DNA of 64,000 nucleotides from Fodinibius sp964490705 (GCA_964490705.1 CAZBCG010000007.1:1-64000), one strand, 5' to 3'. Shown: positions 32,605-42,931, counted from the stretch's first letter. The notes: a model not told the origin generated them from the letters alone. Translations and numbers: made by a program.

Positions 32605-34253
32605 TAGTTTGAAACGGATAAAATTTGATTATATCGACTGGAATCGTTCAGCACATTTACAGCCTCGTTTACTACCGGATCATACGGCAAAGATGCAGAA
32701 CGCTGTCCCTTTTTTCCTCGATATCGGGATACAAGCTCTAAGAAAAGCCGGCGATCAATTGCGGTACGCTGCTCAATAAAGGCCTGTTTTTTCTTTATTC
32801 CAATTTGCTTTTCAAGTGCTGCAATATGTTCATCCACGGCCGACTCATTTCTTTGTAGAGACGAATCAATCTTCGTTAAATACAACTGCGAAGGCGTCTG
32901 ATATTGAAAATTCTGTGCTTCCAGAAAATCTCGAAAATCTGCAAACAGTTCATCAGATCCCATTTGAACCTCCAGAGAATCATGCTCAGCAGCATACTGA
33001 TTAGCAAAATCAAAAAATATATTCTGTTGCATCAGCGATGTTTGTAACAAACTGGGATCCGACTCCGAAACTTGTACATCAGGCAAAATACCATCCCCGT
33101 CATACACCGTTCGTCCGTTTTCGGTCTTGAATTTACGGCGAGTGGAATCAGGCTTGATGACGGCATTATTTTGCTCATCATGTGTGTATGTAATCGACTG
33201 GATGCTACGCCCGCTGGGAATATAATATCGAGAGGTCGTTAGTTTTAACGCCGTATTGTACGAAAGTGGACGCATAATCTGAACCAACCCTTTGCCAAAA
33301 CTCTGCTCTCCCATAACCACGGCACGGTCCATATCCTGCATGGCACCACCCACAATTTCTGATGCACTGGCACTGCCCCCATTCTGCAGTACTATCAGCG
33401 GCAGATCGGGTGCCACTGGGGTCTCTTTCGTTGAAAAGCTGTTATTATGCTGGCTTAATCGGCCGCGCGTCTCAACCACTTTCTTATCCTGTGGCACAAA
33501 TTTATCAACCAAGGCTACCGCCTCATCCAGCAAACCTCCGGGGTTATTTCGCAAATCCAGTACTAAACCCGTAAGCTGTTTTTGGGATTGTAATTCTTCG
33601 AGCGCGGTACGTACTTCTCCGGCAGCATTCTGTGAAAAGCGGCTCAGAAAAATGTATCCCACCTCTTGCCGGTCTCCGACAAATCCTGTATAGGCAACAT
33701 TTTTCACCTCCACGCGCTGGCGTTTCAGGGCAAATTCCAGCGGATTGTCAATACCGTACCGCTGAATAGTTATCGTTACGGTTGTGCCGGGCTCCCCGGT
33801 CGTCAAATTTTGTACCTCTTCGGGATTCATATCCGCAACCGATACCCCGTCCACAGCCGTAATTACATCGCCCGATCGAATGCCCTTGCTGTGGGCCGAA
33901 TATCCCTCCATCGGAGCAATGACCACGATTTTACCGCCGCGGTATCCCACATCCAGCCCAACACCGCCATAGCTGCCACGGGTCATAATTTCCATATCCT
34001 GATTCTGAGCCTCATCAATCAGCACCGTGTAGGGATCCAGCGATTCCAGCATCGCGTTGATCCCTTTACGCATCAGCTTTTCGGGATTGACTTCATCAAC
34101 ATAGTGCAGCGAAACCTCGCGATAGACCTCACTGAAAATGGTAAAATTTTTCTTGATGAGGAAATAGATATCCGGGTTGCGGACCAAGCCCACCAGTGCC
34201 AGCGACGTAACCGCCAGCAGGCTACCGACTATTATTTTTTTCCATCTCTTCAT
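32604..34253 (-). CDS. ctpA: S41 family C-terminal processing peptidase
   Basis: The 549-residue protein has an N-terminal membrane anchor or signal (about 6-25, IIVGSLLAVTSLALVGLV) and a periplasmic body. A PDZ domain (about 90-175, GGVGLDVGYRGGKIVVIAPM) precedes the S41 protease core, with LRNNPGGLLDEAV near 238, the nucleophile Ser in NGGSASASEIVGGAM near 293 and the general-base Lys in GEQSFGKGLVQ near 318. A helical C-terminal region (about 430-549) exceeds the minimal Ctp length. It probably trims periplasmic or cell-wall enzymes. ATG at 34253 is used; TTG lies one codon earlier. A lytic transglycosylase gene ends 9 bases upstream. Confidence 0.93.
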   Translation of the reverse strand: MKRWKKIIVGSLLAVTSLALVGLVRNPDIYFLIKKNFTIFSEVYREVSLHYVDEVNPEKLMRKGINAMLESLDPYTVLIDEAQNQDMEIMTRGSYGGVGLDVGYRGGKIVVIAPMEGYSAHSKGIRSGDVITAVDGVSVADMNPEEVQNLTTGEPGTTVTITIQRYGIDNPLEFALKRQRVEVKNVAYTGFVGDRQEVGYIFLSRFSQNAAGEVRTALEELQSQKQLTGLVLDLRNNPGGLLDEAVALVDKFVPQDKKVVETRGRLSQHNNSFSTKETPVAPDLPLIVLQNGGSASASEIVGGAMQDMDRAVVMGEQSFGKGLVQIMRPLSYNTALKLTTSRYYIPSGRSIQSITYTHDEQNNAVIKPDSTRRKFKTENGRTVYDGDGILPDVQVSESDPSLLQTSLMQQNIFFDFANQYAAEHDSLEVQMGSDELFADFRDFLEAQNFQYQTPSQLYLTKIDSSLQRNESAVDEHIAALEKQIGIKKKQAFIEQRTAIDRRLFLELVSRYRGKKGQRSASLPYDPVVNEAVNVLNDSSRYNQILSVSN

Positions 34254-34262
34254 CAATGAAAC

Positions 34263-36269
34263 CTATTCAGGCCTAATATTCAGTTCTTGTCCGACGTAAA
34301 TTCTGGAATTTCTCAAATCGTTCAGGCGCTTAATCTGATCCACGGTTACTCCAAAAGAATTCGCAATTTCGATCAGCGTATCATTTCGGCGCACCGTATA
34401 ACTCACCGTACCGCCCCCGGAGGTTTCCGCAGAGGCAAGATATGCTTCGGTTACCTCTTTGCCGGATCGTTGCTCGCGCTCAATCTGTTGTTTTTTACTG
34501 AACGACATGCCATTGATCTGGCTGTAGTACGCTTGCTTCGATTCGGGAACATACACAACCAAGTCTTCCCCGGGACGGATAAAGTTGGAGCTTCCGTTCC
34601 ACGAACGAATTTGCCATGCCCGAATATCGTACCATTCGGCAATGTGACCAATGGTATCGCCGCTCTTCACCTCATAGGTCAACTTTACAGAATTGGCCGG
34701 TGCTTTCGATTGCGATTGGCTTCGTGATGTAGAAGTATTATCGCGCGGCTGGTGGGTAGGACGGTTAACGGCAATTTGTTCGTTACTGCCCGGTGCCAGC
34801 GGTACAACTATCTTTTGCCCGGGATAGATGGTATTCGAAAGCCCTTCATTCGTCTCATATAATGATCGTACCGACGTACCGTATTTCTGCGCGATATATC
34901 CCAGCGTTTCTCCGCGATTTACTGTATGCATTGCTACATTTTGGCTGCGTTTTTCTTTGGGGATATCATCATAATTGGCAGCAAAACGCTCCTTGGTTCC
35001 AACCGGCAACTTCAGCGGATACTCATTCCCCGGCGGTGTAGCCCAGCGCAACAGCTCGGGGTTATATTCCTTCAACTTTTCAGTGCTGATGCCCGCCGCA
35101 TCGGCAAGTGCATCCAGTGGCATCAAGGGGGCTACCTTATACACCTGATAATCATAAGACTCATTTTCGTACCTTTCCTTAAAACCAAAAGCGGTAGGAT
35201 TCATTTCAATCATCGTCGCGGCTATAAAACCGGGAACATATCCCTGGGTTTCGCGCGGCAGATAGGGATAAGCAGCCCAGTAATCTTCTTTGCCGGCTGC
35301 CCTGATAGCTCGCTTCAAACCGCGGGGACTGATGTTGTAATTTGCCATTGCCAAGTGCCAATCATCCCAAATATTATACAAATCTTTTAAGTGACGAGCC
35401 GCCGCACGCGTAGCTTTTTCGGGATCCCGCCGCTCATCAATCCACCAGTTGACCTCAAGCCCGTACATGGAGCCTGTCGCGCGGATAAACTGCCACATCC
35501 CCACGGCCGATGCCCAACTTCTCGCTTCGGGATTTAATCCGCTTTCTACCATTGCCAGGTGAATCAACTCCGTTGGAACTCCTTCATCTTCAAAGATCTT
35601 GCGCATCATCGGAAAATACTTCTCCTTCCGCGTGAGCCACGATTCCATCACTTCGGGACGCTTAAGTGTATAATACATCAAGTGACGATTAACCTGCCGA
35701 TTTTGTACCAGCGGCACCTCCGTTTTTGGCGTCGTGATATCTTCAGGCAACACATATTCATCCTTCATCCAATCATCATTGCCTGAGTAGAGCTCTTTCT
35801 GAATCTCAAAAATTTCGCCTTCTACTTCTTTGGAAGAATCGGTGATCCCGTAAAATTCACGGTATTCAGTCATTACTGACCGGTAAAGTTCACTGAATCG
35901 TGGGTTGGATTGCACCTCGGGATACGTATCGAGCAGCGTTTGAAGTGAGTTGAGGGCATCCGTGATATGCTGTTCGGCACTCAAGGGGTCATCCTGAACC
36001 TGCGCCTCAATAGCATTCACATGCGTTCGATAGATATCCGAGATACGGCCCATTACATCCTTCTGAAAATTGTCGAGCTTTTGTGTTGTTCGTTCAGAAA
36101 CAGCGGAAAAATCATCCACCCCTTCCATCATCGGGTTATTATATGGAAGCAGCTTTGCCGGAATTTCTGTCTTCTCGAGCTGTATTTTCGTGGTATCTTG
36201 CTGGGCCAGCCCCGGACAAATACCCACAACAAAAATGAAAATGAGCGTTAATTGTAACGTATTCTGCAT
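34263..36269 (-). CDS. mltD: LysM lytic murein transglycosylase (MltD-like)
   Basis: The 668-residue secreted enzyme has a signal peptide (about 1-22), a helical N-terminal region (about 30-220), an SLT goose-lysozyme domain (about 225-370) and three LysM peptidoglycan-binding repeats. The catalytic Glu lies in LAMVESGLNPEARSWASAVG, followed by MWQFIRATGSMYGLEV and LAMANYNISPRG. LysM repeats begin HTVNRGETLGYIAQKYG, YEVKSGDTIGHIAEWYD and YTVRRNDTLIEIANSFG. It cleaves glycan strands to 1,6-anhydro-MurNAc ends. Cotranscription with ctpA is notable, because Ctp proteases degrade murein hydrolases in other bacteria. Confidence 0.93.
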   Translation of the reverse strand: MQNTLQLTLIFIFVVGICPGLAQQDTTKIQLEKTEIPAKLLPYNNPMMEGVDDFSAVSERTTQKLDNFQKDVMGRISDIYRTHVNAIEAQVQDDPLSAEQHITDALNSLQTLLDTYPEVQSNPRFSELYRSVMTEYREFYGITDSSKEVEGEIFEIQKELYSGNDDWMKDEYVLPEDITTPKTEVPLVQNRQVNRHLMYYTLKRPEVMESWLTRKEKYFPMMRKIFEDEGVPTELIHLAMVESGLNPEARSWASAVGMWQFIRATGSMYGLEVNWWIDERRDPEKATRAAARHLKDLYNIWDDWHLAMANYNISPRGLKRAIRAAGKEDYWAAYPYLPRETQGYVPGFIAATMIEMNPTAFGFKERYENESYDYQVYKVAPLMPLDALADAAGISTEKLKEYNPELLRWATPPGNEYPLKLPVGTKERFAANYDDIPKEKRSQNVAMHTVNRGETLGYIAQKYGTSVRSLYETNEGLSNTIYPGQKIVVPLAPGSNEQIAVNRPTHQPRDNTSTSRSQSQSKAPANSVKLTYEVKSGDTIGHIAEWYDIRAWQIRSWNGSSNFIRPGEDLVVYVPESKQAYYSQINGMSFSKKQQIEREQRSGKEVTEAYLASAETSGGGTVSYTVRRNDTLIEIANSFGVTVDQIKRLNDLRNSRIYVGQELNIRPE

Positions 36270-36391
36270 AGATTTTTCCGTCTTGTAAGTTTTAAAAATA
36301 TATGATACTCAAAATTTCTTATGACCGTGGCTAAACCATCCCGCGTCCACATTTTCTTAACGCGAAAGATAACTCTTTAGCATAGAAAAAC

Positions 36392-38065
36392 TTACGAGCG
36401 ATTTTCAGTCCATCGCTGCACGATGGGCCACCGCCGGCCTGTGCCAAATGCCTTGTTGCTCATCTTCAAAACCGGCACCGCCTGAAAACGCTTAAACTCC
36501 ATTTGATCGACCAGAGTCGTAATGCGTTTAACCACCCCGATATCATAACCACGATCAGCTATTTCTTCAACCCCGCACTGCTCTTCGATATAAGCCTGCA
36601 AAATCGGATCCAATACATCGTATTCCGGCAGGCTGTCGGCATCCTTTTGGTCGGGCCGTAGCTCAGCACTCGGGGGCTTCTCGAGGATATTCTGCGGGAT
36701 GACTTCTCGGTTATAATACACATTATTTAACCAACGAGCCATTTCATACACTTCGGTTTTATACAAATCTGCGATAATGCCCAATCCGCCGGACATATCC
36801 CCATATAACGTACAGTAACCGGTCGCCAACTCTGACTTATTACCAGTGTTGAGCAACATATGCCCAAATTTGTTGGAATAGGCCATCAGCAATGTTCCGC
36901 GAATGCGGGGCTGCAGATTTTCCTCGGCAACACCAAACGATGTATCTTCAAAAAGTGGTTCCAAAGCCGTATTAAACTGATCGTAAATATCTTTTATCGC
37001 TATTTCGTGACAAGAAATCCCAAGATTTTCGGCAAGCTTTTCTGAGTCTGTGATACTCCCTTCTGAGGAAAATTCCGATGGCATCGTTATCCCAACTACA
37101 TTATCTGATCCCAATGCCTCTGTAGCAATAGCAGCTACAAGTGCTGAATCGATGCCACCGCTGAGTCCCACCAGAACTTTGTCAGCAACACCGGTTTTTT
37201 GGAGATAATCCTGCAATCCCATGACCAATCCGTGAAATATCTGTTCAATAAGTTGGGGGACCTCAGTCTTGTCCTCCTTCGAAACTGCTAACGAACTATT
37301 CTGAGTGTCCCAATCCACATCAATGAAGTCTTCCTGGAATAACGCGCCGCGAGCAATCACCTCCGCATCTTTGTTGATGGCCAACGAATCCCCATCGGAA
37401 ACCAATTCGGTATTACCGCCCACTTGGTTAGCATAAAATACCGGGAGGTTCCAGGTTCGCGCATGCTGCTGCAGCATTTTCTGCCGCTTAGCCGGTTTAT
37501 TTCGCGTATAGGGCGATGCCGACAAATTGAAAATTGCATCAGCGCCGTCTTGCGCTAGTTCTTTGGCAGGATTTGTTCCATAGCTGAGATACGAAAGCTC
37601 AAAATTGTGCCAGATATCCTCGCACACCGTAATACCCAGTTTTTTGCCCTTAAATTCGACGCAGGAAAAATGATTATCCGGTTCAAAATATCGCAGTTCA
37701 TCATACACATCATAGGTTGGCAACAGGGCCTTGTGCACGGTTGATATAACAGACCCGTGTTGCGCCAAAATCGCACTGTTGTAGCACTTGCGTCCCACAT
37801 CGCTTACGTTGGGTGTAGCCGTTCCAAAAAGCAGGGCTGTTTCTTCTGTCCGCCGGATAAGGCGATCATTCATTTCATAAATCGCATCCAAAAACTGGGT
37901 GCGTTCGATGAGATCCATCGGAGGATATCCGCAGACCACTAATTCGGGCAATACCAAAAGGTCAATACCATCGGCTTCGGCACGAGCCATAGCTTTAGTA
38001 ATGAGCTCAAAGTTCTTTCCGAGATCACCAATAGTGGTATTGATCTGGCCTAAACGTATCTTCAT
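36392..38065 (-). CDS. nadE: Glutamine-dependent NAD+ synthase
   Basis: The 557-residue two-domain enzyme makes NAD+ from deamido-NAD+ with glutamine as nitrogen donor. The N-terminal nitrilase-like glutaminase domain (about 1-250) has the catalytic Glu in LLVLPELVVCGYPP, Lys in HKALLPTYDV and Cys in ITVCEDIWHN. The C-terminal synthetase domain (about 270-540) has the ATP loop VLVGLSGGIDSALVAAIA, GNKSELATGYCTLYGDMSGG and the closing region around NKAFGTGRRWPIVQR. It is separated from mltD by 122 bases and from the amidohydrolase by 19. Confidence 0.96.
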   Translation of the reverse strand: MKIRLGQINTTIGDLGKNFELITKAMARAEADGIDLLVLPELVVCGYPPMDLIERTQFLDAIYEMNDRLIRRTEETALLFGTATPNVSDVGRKCYNSAILAQHGSVISTVHKALLPTYDVYDELRYFEPDNHFSCVEFKGKKLGITVCEDIWHNFELSYLSYGTNPAKELAQDGADAIFNLSASPYTRNKPAKRQKMLQQHARTWNLPVFYANQVGGNTELVSDGDSLAINKDAEVIARGALFQEDFIDVDWDTQNSSLAVSKEDKTEVPQLIEQIFHGLVMGLQDYLQKTGVADKVLVGLSGGIDSALVAAIATEALGSDNVVGITMPSEFSSEGSITDSEKLAENLGISCHEIAIKDIYDQFNTALEPLFEDTSFGVAEENLQPRIRGTLLMAYSNKFGHMLLNTGNKSELATGYCTLYGDMSGGLGIIADLYKTEVYEMARWLNNVYYNREVIPQNILEKPPSAELRPDQKDADSLPEYDVLDPILQAYIEEQCGVEEIADRGYDIGVVKRITTLVDQMEFKRFQAVPVLKMSNKAFGTGRRWPIVQRWTENRS

Positions 38066-38084
38066 GGGATATAGTAATCAACAA

Positions 38085-39755
38085 TTAGTTTTCTGCGGAA
38101 TAGACCTTTTCGCCGGCGACCCAGCTTTCTAACACTTCGGTCTGCCAGACTTCAATTGCGGGCACTTCGAACAGATCACGATCCACCAGAATAAAGTCGG
38201 CCCACTTGCCGGGTTCCAGACTGCCCAACATATCTTCTTGGTGAGCGGCATAGGCGGCATCCAGCGTAAACGAGCGCAAGGCTTGCTTTCGACTCATACT
38301 TTCCGACGGATACCATCCGCCCTCGGGTTGGCCCTGATGATCTTGCCGCGTGATAGCCGAATATAATCCATAAAATGGGTTTACATTTTCCACAGGAAAA
38401 TCAGAACCTGAAGCGACAACAGTACCCTGATCCAAAAAAGTTTGCCATGCATATCCGCCTTTAATGCGCTGCGGACCCACGCGATCTTCGGCCATATTCA
38501 TGTCGCTGGTGGCATGCGTAGGCTGCATCGAAGCAATGATGTTAAGCTCTTTAAATCGGGGTATATCTTGCAAGGAAACAATTTGTGCATGCTCAATTCG
38601 GTTACGGAGTCCCTGCTCACCCAAGCTGTCTTTTGCATTTTCAAAAGCATTTAAGACCTGGCGATTAGCTCGATCACCAATGGCATGCACATTGGTTTGA
38701 AATCCCTCGGACATGGCCTTGAGTACCATCCGGTTCATCTCATCCTGGCTGTTAAACAGCAATCCTCGATTGTCGGAATCATCAGAATAAGGTTCAATCA
38801 TCGCCGCACCGCGACTGCCGAGCGCACCGTCGGCATAAATTTTAACACTCTGTAGCGAAAATAAATCATTCTGATAAGATGCCATCGGCCCTTGTGCAGA
38901 TAACTCACCAAAACTATCCCAACTAATCATCCCATAAATTCTAGTTGTCAATTCTCCCTGGTCTGCTATTTTTTTGTAAATCTTTACAGTATCGGGGTCA
39001 ACTCCCGCATCATGAACGCTTGTAAGACCTTTACTCCGTATATATTTGAGTGCATCTTTCAGGATAGTTTGTTGTTCGTCGATCGTGGGTTTTGGAATTT
39101 TTGAATCGATTAAATCTTCTGCCTCATCCACAAAAATACCAGTAGGTTCTCCATTTTCATCCCGGATAATTTTTCCTCCATCAGGTGCTTTCGTTTCTGC
39201 GGTTATTCCTGCGATCTCCATCGCCTTGGAATTGGCCCAACTGGCATGCCCATCAACACGACTTAACCAAACGGGACGATCACTTACAATTTTATCCAAG
39301 TCTTGGGCAGTGGGAAAATCTCCATCTCCCCAATGCGTATTATTCCAGCCCCGTCCTTCAATCCAATTTAAATCGGGGTTTTCCAAAGCGTATTCTTCAA
39401 TATGGGTCAAAGCCTTATCCAACGATTTAATTCCCATCAAATCCACATTCATAAGCATATTGCCCAATCCCATCACATGAGCATGCGCATCAATAAGTCC
39501 TGGAAGCATTACCTTGCCTTTGCCATCGATAATCTTGCTACCCGTACCGCCTTCGAAAGTGGTATCGCTATATACATCAATTACTTTACCACCCTCAAAT
39601 GCTATGGCGGAAAACTCTTTCAGCTCTCCATCATAAAATGTATATCCATTCACATTCTGAATTACCTTTTTTTGTGATGAGGTACCCTGTTGACAAGACA
39701 TGCTGATACATGCACTAAGAAACAGAAAAAGAAACGTAATTCGTGACGTTGACAT
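38085..39755 (-). CDS. Lipoprotein metal-dependent amidohydrolase (YtcJ-like, amidohydrolase_3)
   Basis: The precursor has about 556 residues, with an N-terminal signal ending in the lipobox SMSC at about residue 16-19, so it is probably a lipid-anchored periplasmic or outer-membrane protein. The amidohydrolase fold shows GLIDAHAHVMGLG near 85, VHDAGVDP near 248, HAIGDRANRQVL near 357, RIEHAQIVS near 385 and GSDFPVEN near 448, covering the expected metal ligands. The YtcJ subgroup acts on N-acyl or amide substrates, but the true substrate is unknown. ATG at 39755 is preferred over TTG 39773 because the signal peptide begins there. Confidence 0.88.
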   Translation of the reverse strand: MSTSRITFLFLFLSACISMSCQQGTSSQKKVIQNVNGYTFYDGELKEFSAIAFEGGKVIDVYSDTTFEGGTGSKIIDGKGKVMLPGLIDAHAHVMGLGNMLMNVDLMGIKSLDKALTHIEEYALENPDLNWIEGRGWNNTHWGDGDFPTAQDLDKIVSDRPVWLSRVDGHASWANSKAMEIAGITAETKAPDGGKIIRDENGEPTGIFVDEAEDLIDSKIPKPTIDEQQTILKDALKYIRSKGLTSVHDAGVDPDTVKIYKKIADQGELTTRIYGMISWDSFGELSAQGPMASYQNDLFSLQSVKIYADGALGSRGAAMIEPYSDDSDNRGLLFNSQDEMNRMVLKAMSEGFQTNVHAIGDRANRQVLNAFENAKDSLGEQGLRNRIEHAQIVSLQDIPRFKELNIIASMQPTHATSDMNMAEDRVGPQRIKGGYAWQTFLDQGTVVASGSDFPVENVNPFYGLYSAITRQDHQGQPEGGWYPSESMSRKQALRSFTLDAAYAAHQEDMLGSLEPGKWADFILVDRDLFEVPAIEVWQTEVLESWVAGEKVYSAEN

Positions 39756-39840
39756 AGGGAAACGTTTGTTCAAATTTAAGCCTCTAAATTTATGACAATA
39801 CAGCTAGGATAAAAAATGTATTCGGCCTTGACAGCTCACA

Positions 39841-40311
39841 TTATTGCGAACGGAGAGGAAAGTCAAAACGGCAATCCCAATGCTCGAGTTTTTCGAGCAG
39901 ACTTTGAGGTGCGAACGACATATCAGCTAGCTTGGCAAGTGGCATCCAGCACAGATCATTCAACAGTTGCTTGTCATCCGGCAATTCGGGATCAGACCCC
40001 AGCTTACGTTCACCGCTCGTTTTCTCAACCTCAAAATAGCATTCTATCGCATGATAAGGCGGAGAAACTAATTCATTGACATGGACAAGCTGGCTGACCG
40101 CAATTTTGAGATTTGTTTCTTCGCGAAATTCTCGCTGCAAGCAATCAGACATTGACTCACCAAACTCCAATCCCCCACCGGGTGGCATCCAGACCAGCTC
40201 ATCGGTCACCGGAGAGTGAACTTGGGCAAGCAGAATGGCATCCGACTCCACCAGCAATCCACAAACGCGAACACGCAACTGGCCGCTAAATGCAGATGCA
40301 TCCTCATCCAT
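39841..40311 (-). CDS. Nudix hydrolase
   Basis: The 156-residue single-domain Nudix protein carries the Nudix box as GGGLEFGESMSDCLQREFREE (about residues 40-60), matching Gx5Ex7REUxEE. The glycine that normally follows is replaced (TNL), a tolerated change. It hydrolyses a nucleoside diphosphate linked to another moiety, but the substrate cannot be named by eye. It lies 11 bases downstream of pyrG, so it is likely cotranscribed and may act in nucleotide housekeeping. Confidence 0.9.
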   Translation of the reverse strand: MDEDASAFSGQLRVRVCGLLVESDAILLAQVHSPVTDELVWMPPGGGLEFGESMSDCLQREFREETNLKIAVSQLVHVNELVSPPYHAIECYFEVEKTSGERKLGSDPELPDDKQLLNDLCWMPLAKLADMSFAPQSLLEKLEHWDCRFDFPLRSQ

Positions 40312-40322
40312 AACATCGAGTG

Positions 40323-41975
40323 CTAGTTGGCAGCAACTTTATCGCGCTCAACCGGCGAATGTAACTCGTTCTGCTTGGCATACTTGAGGCTGGCTTTTAC
40401 AAAATCCACAAACAGCGGCTGTGGATTATTGACCGTAGAACACAGCTCGGGATGAAATTGTACGCCTACAAACCAGGGATGATCAGGAAGCTCCACAATC
40501 TCCACAAGATCGCGCTCGGGATTAAAACCGGTCAACTTCATCCCCTCTTCCACCAATTTATAGCGCAGGTTATTATTTACCTCATACCGATGGCGATGAC
40601 GTTCTTGAAAAAGTTCCTTGCCATAGGCCTCATGCGTCTTGGATCCGGACTTTACCTTGCAATCATACAGTCCCAGGCGCATGGTTCCGCCTTTCTCCTC
40701 AATATTTTTCTGATCCGGCATCAGGTCGATAATGGGATACTCGGTATCTTCATCAAATTCGGTGCTATTAGCATTTTCCCATCCACAAACATTGCGCGCA
40801 TACTCGATAACCGCGCACTGCATACCCAGACAGATGCCAAAATACGGGATGTTGTTTTCTCGGGCATGCTTTGCAGCCGCCAGTTTTCCGTCGATACCGC
40901 GACCGCCAAAGCCGGGTGCCACAAGCACACCGGATATGCCATCCAATTTATCGGCGATATTCTCTTTGGTCAGATCATCGGATTGCAGCCAACGGATATC
41001 GACCGAACAATCGTTGACAGCCCCGGCATGAATAAAGGCCTCTACGATAGATTTATAGGCATCGTGATGCTCTACATATTTACCAACCAGCGCAATATTT
41101 ATTTCGGTGGATGGATTTTGCACCGCTTCTACAAAGCCGATCCAGCGTTCGAGATCCGGTTCGCCGGCCTCGAGCTGCAGCTTTTTGATCACGCGCTCGT
41201 CCAGTCCTTCGCCCTGCATCAACAGCGGTACCTGATAAATGCTTTCGGCATCAAGTGATGCAATGACATCCTCATATTCTACATTACAAAACTGTGCAAT
41301 TTTATTGCGGATGGTATCGTCGAGTTCGTATTCCGATCGCGCTACGATGATATCGGGCTGCAGGCCACTTTCGGAAAGCGTTTTGACAGAGTGCTGAGTC
41401 GGTTTGGTTTTGAGCTCTCGCGCCGCGGACAAATACGGCACCAACGTAAGGTGAATGGACAGGGTGTGTTGACGTCCCACATCGTACCGCAGCTGACGAA
41501 CGGCCTCGATGTAGGGCAGGCTCTCGATATCACCCACCGTTCCGCCAATTTCGGTAATCACCACATCGTAATCACCGGATTCGCCCAACTCAACAATATG
41601 CGACTTAATTTCATCAGTGATATGTGGGATCACTTGCACCGTTTTGCCCAAATACGCACCCTGACGCTCTTTAGAAATCACATCGTTGTAAATGCGTCCG
41701 GTTGTAACATTATTTTCCTGTGAAGTGCGGATATCCAGAAATCGTTCGTAGTGACCGAGATCGAGATCCGTTTCGGCGCCATCTTCGGTTACATACACTT
41801 CGCCGTGTTCGTAGGGATTCATCGTGCCGGGATCCACATTAATATATGGATCCAGCTTTTGGATGGTCACGCGCAGCCCGCGTGCAACGAGCAAACGCCC
41901 CAGCGAAGCGCATATAATTCCCTTTCCGAGTGAAGATGTAACTCCGCCCGTAACGAAGATATATTTGGTGGCCAT
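40323..41975 (-). CDS. pyrG: CTP synthase
   Basis: The 550-residue enzyme aminates UTP to CTP with glutamine. The N-terminal synthetase domain (about 1-266) begins TKYIFVTGGVTSSLGKGIICASLG with the ATP loop and continues with KLDPYINVDPGTMNPYEHGEVYVTEDG and ITEIGGTVGDIESLPY. The C-terminal class I amidotransferase domain has the nucleophile Cys in YFGICLGMQCAVIEYARN near 382 and the His-Glu pair in GVQFHPELCS near 515. All catalytic parts are present. Confidence 0.98.
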   Translation of the reverse strand: MATKYIFVTGGVTSSLGKGIICASLGRLLVARGLRVTIQKLDPYINVDPGTMNPYEHGEVYVTEDGAETDLDLGHYERFLDIRTSQENNVTTGRIYNDVISKERQGAYLGKTVQVIPHITDEIKSHIVELGESGDYDVVITEIGGTVGDIESLPYIEAVRQLRYDVGRQHTLSIHLTLVPYLSAARELKTKPTQHSVKTLSESGLQPDIIVARSEYELDDTIRNKIAQFCNVEYEDVIASLDAESIYQVPLLMQGEGLDERVIKKLQLEAGEPDLERWIGFVEAVQNPSTEINIALVGKYVEHHDAYKSIVEAFIHAGAVNDCSVDIRWLQSDDLTKENIADKLDGISGVLVAPGFGGRGIDGKLAAAKHARENNIPYFGICLGMQCAVIEYARNVCGWENANSTEFDEDTEYPIIDLMPDQKNIEEKGGTMRLGLYDCKVKSGSKTHEAYGKELFQERHRHRYEVNNNLRYKLVEEGMKLTGFNPERDLVEIVELPDHPWFVGVQFHPELCSTVNNPQPLFVDFVKASLKYAKQNELHSPVERDKVAAN

Positions 41976-42061
41976 GAGAGCAATTGTTTATTAACGGTAA
42001 ACGGAAAATAGAATGTTTCCGCTCAGCATTCAAATGAGAGCGACAACTTTTTTCGACAAAT

Positions 42062-42931
42062 CTATTTTTGGGAATCGGCCACAACCTGACGCAACAGGTC
42101 GGGCTTGTTGGTAAAAATACCCGTAACCCCTACGCCAATAAGCTTTTTCATCTTTCTTTTCTCATTCACCGTATAAATAAAGTGCGGAATGTTGTGCGTT
42201 TTCAGATCCTGCCTCCACTTCTTGCTGAGCTGACGAAAGCTGCAGTTAAACGCATCAGCCGAAAATGATGTCACCAATTCATGAGGCAATTGCTGATTGG
42301 ATTGCCGCCGGTTATAAAGCAGTGCAACCGGTATCTGGGCATCTAATTCTTTGAGATGTCGTACTGCACGATAATCAAAACTGGAAAACATAACATGATC
42401 TTCCATCCCATACTTTTTGACCAGGGTCAAGCTCTTTTCTTCAATCCCGCCTTCCAGGGAGTCCCCGACGGCCTCGGTCTTAATTTCGATGTTGAGGGCA
42501 ATTTTTCCGGCCGCAAACTGTAATACGTTTTCAAGCGTAGGTATCTGCTGACCCGCAAATTTTTTATCAAACCACGATCCGGCATCCAACTTGCGGAGTT
42601 CTTCGATCGGATAGTCAGAAACAAAACCGGTGCCATTGGTGTGGGCATCGAGCAGTGCATCATGAAAGACGACCGGCACCCCGTCTTTGCTCATCAGTAC
42701 ATCCAGCTCAATCATTTCGGCATCCATTGCAACGGCCCCTTCGAAAGCTGCCATAGTATTTTCGGGATAGTAGGCGCTGGCACCACGATGCGCAATAATG
42801 ACAAAGTCATCCCCGTCATCAGTATATAGTGTGGGTGAATTGGGTTTGTCAGTCATAATAGATTGTGAAAAACCATTAAGCGTTATCGCGCACACTAGCG
42901 CCAAGATAAGACAGAAATGATTAACTCTCAT
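42062..42931 (-). CDS. Secreted glycerophosphodiester phosphodiesterase
   Basis: The 289-residue protein has a signal peptide (about 1-22, ending LNGFSQS) and a GDPD TIM barrel. The catalytic His and Glu are in IIAHRGASAYYPENTMAAFEGAV near residue 47, with the metal ligands in IELDVLMSKDGVPVVFHDA near 75. LNIEIKTEA near 145 and TVNEKRKMKKLIGVGVTGIFTNKPD at the end are also typical. It would split glycerophosphodiesters from phospholipid turnover into glycerol 3-phosphate and an alcohol in the periplasm. Its start overlaps the stop of the upstream small membrane gene by 11 bases, so they are coupled. Confidence 0.93.
   Translation of the reverse strand: MRVNHFCLILALVCAITLNGFSQSIMTDKPNSPTLYTDDGDDFVIIAHRGASAYYPENTMAAFEGAVAMDAEMIELDVLMSKDGVPVVFHDALLDAHTNGTGFVSDYPIEELRKLDAGSWFDKKFAGQQIPTLENVLQFAAGKIALNIEIKTEAVGDSLEGGIEEKSLTLVKKYGMEDHVMFSSFDYRAVRHLKELDAQIPVALLYNRRQSNQQLPHELVTSFSADAFNCSFRQLSKKWRQDLKTHNIPHFIYTVNEKRKMKKLIGVGVTGIFTNKPDLLRQVVADSQK

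Noticed and set aside
40452..41258. 268-residue plus-strand open frame opposite pyrG
   Set aside because: Antisense to the amidotransferase half of CTP synthase, with no motifs.
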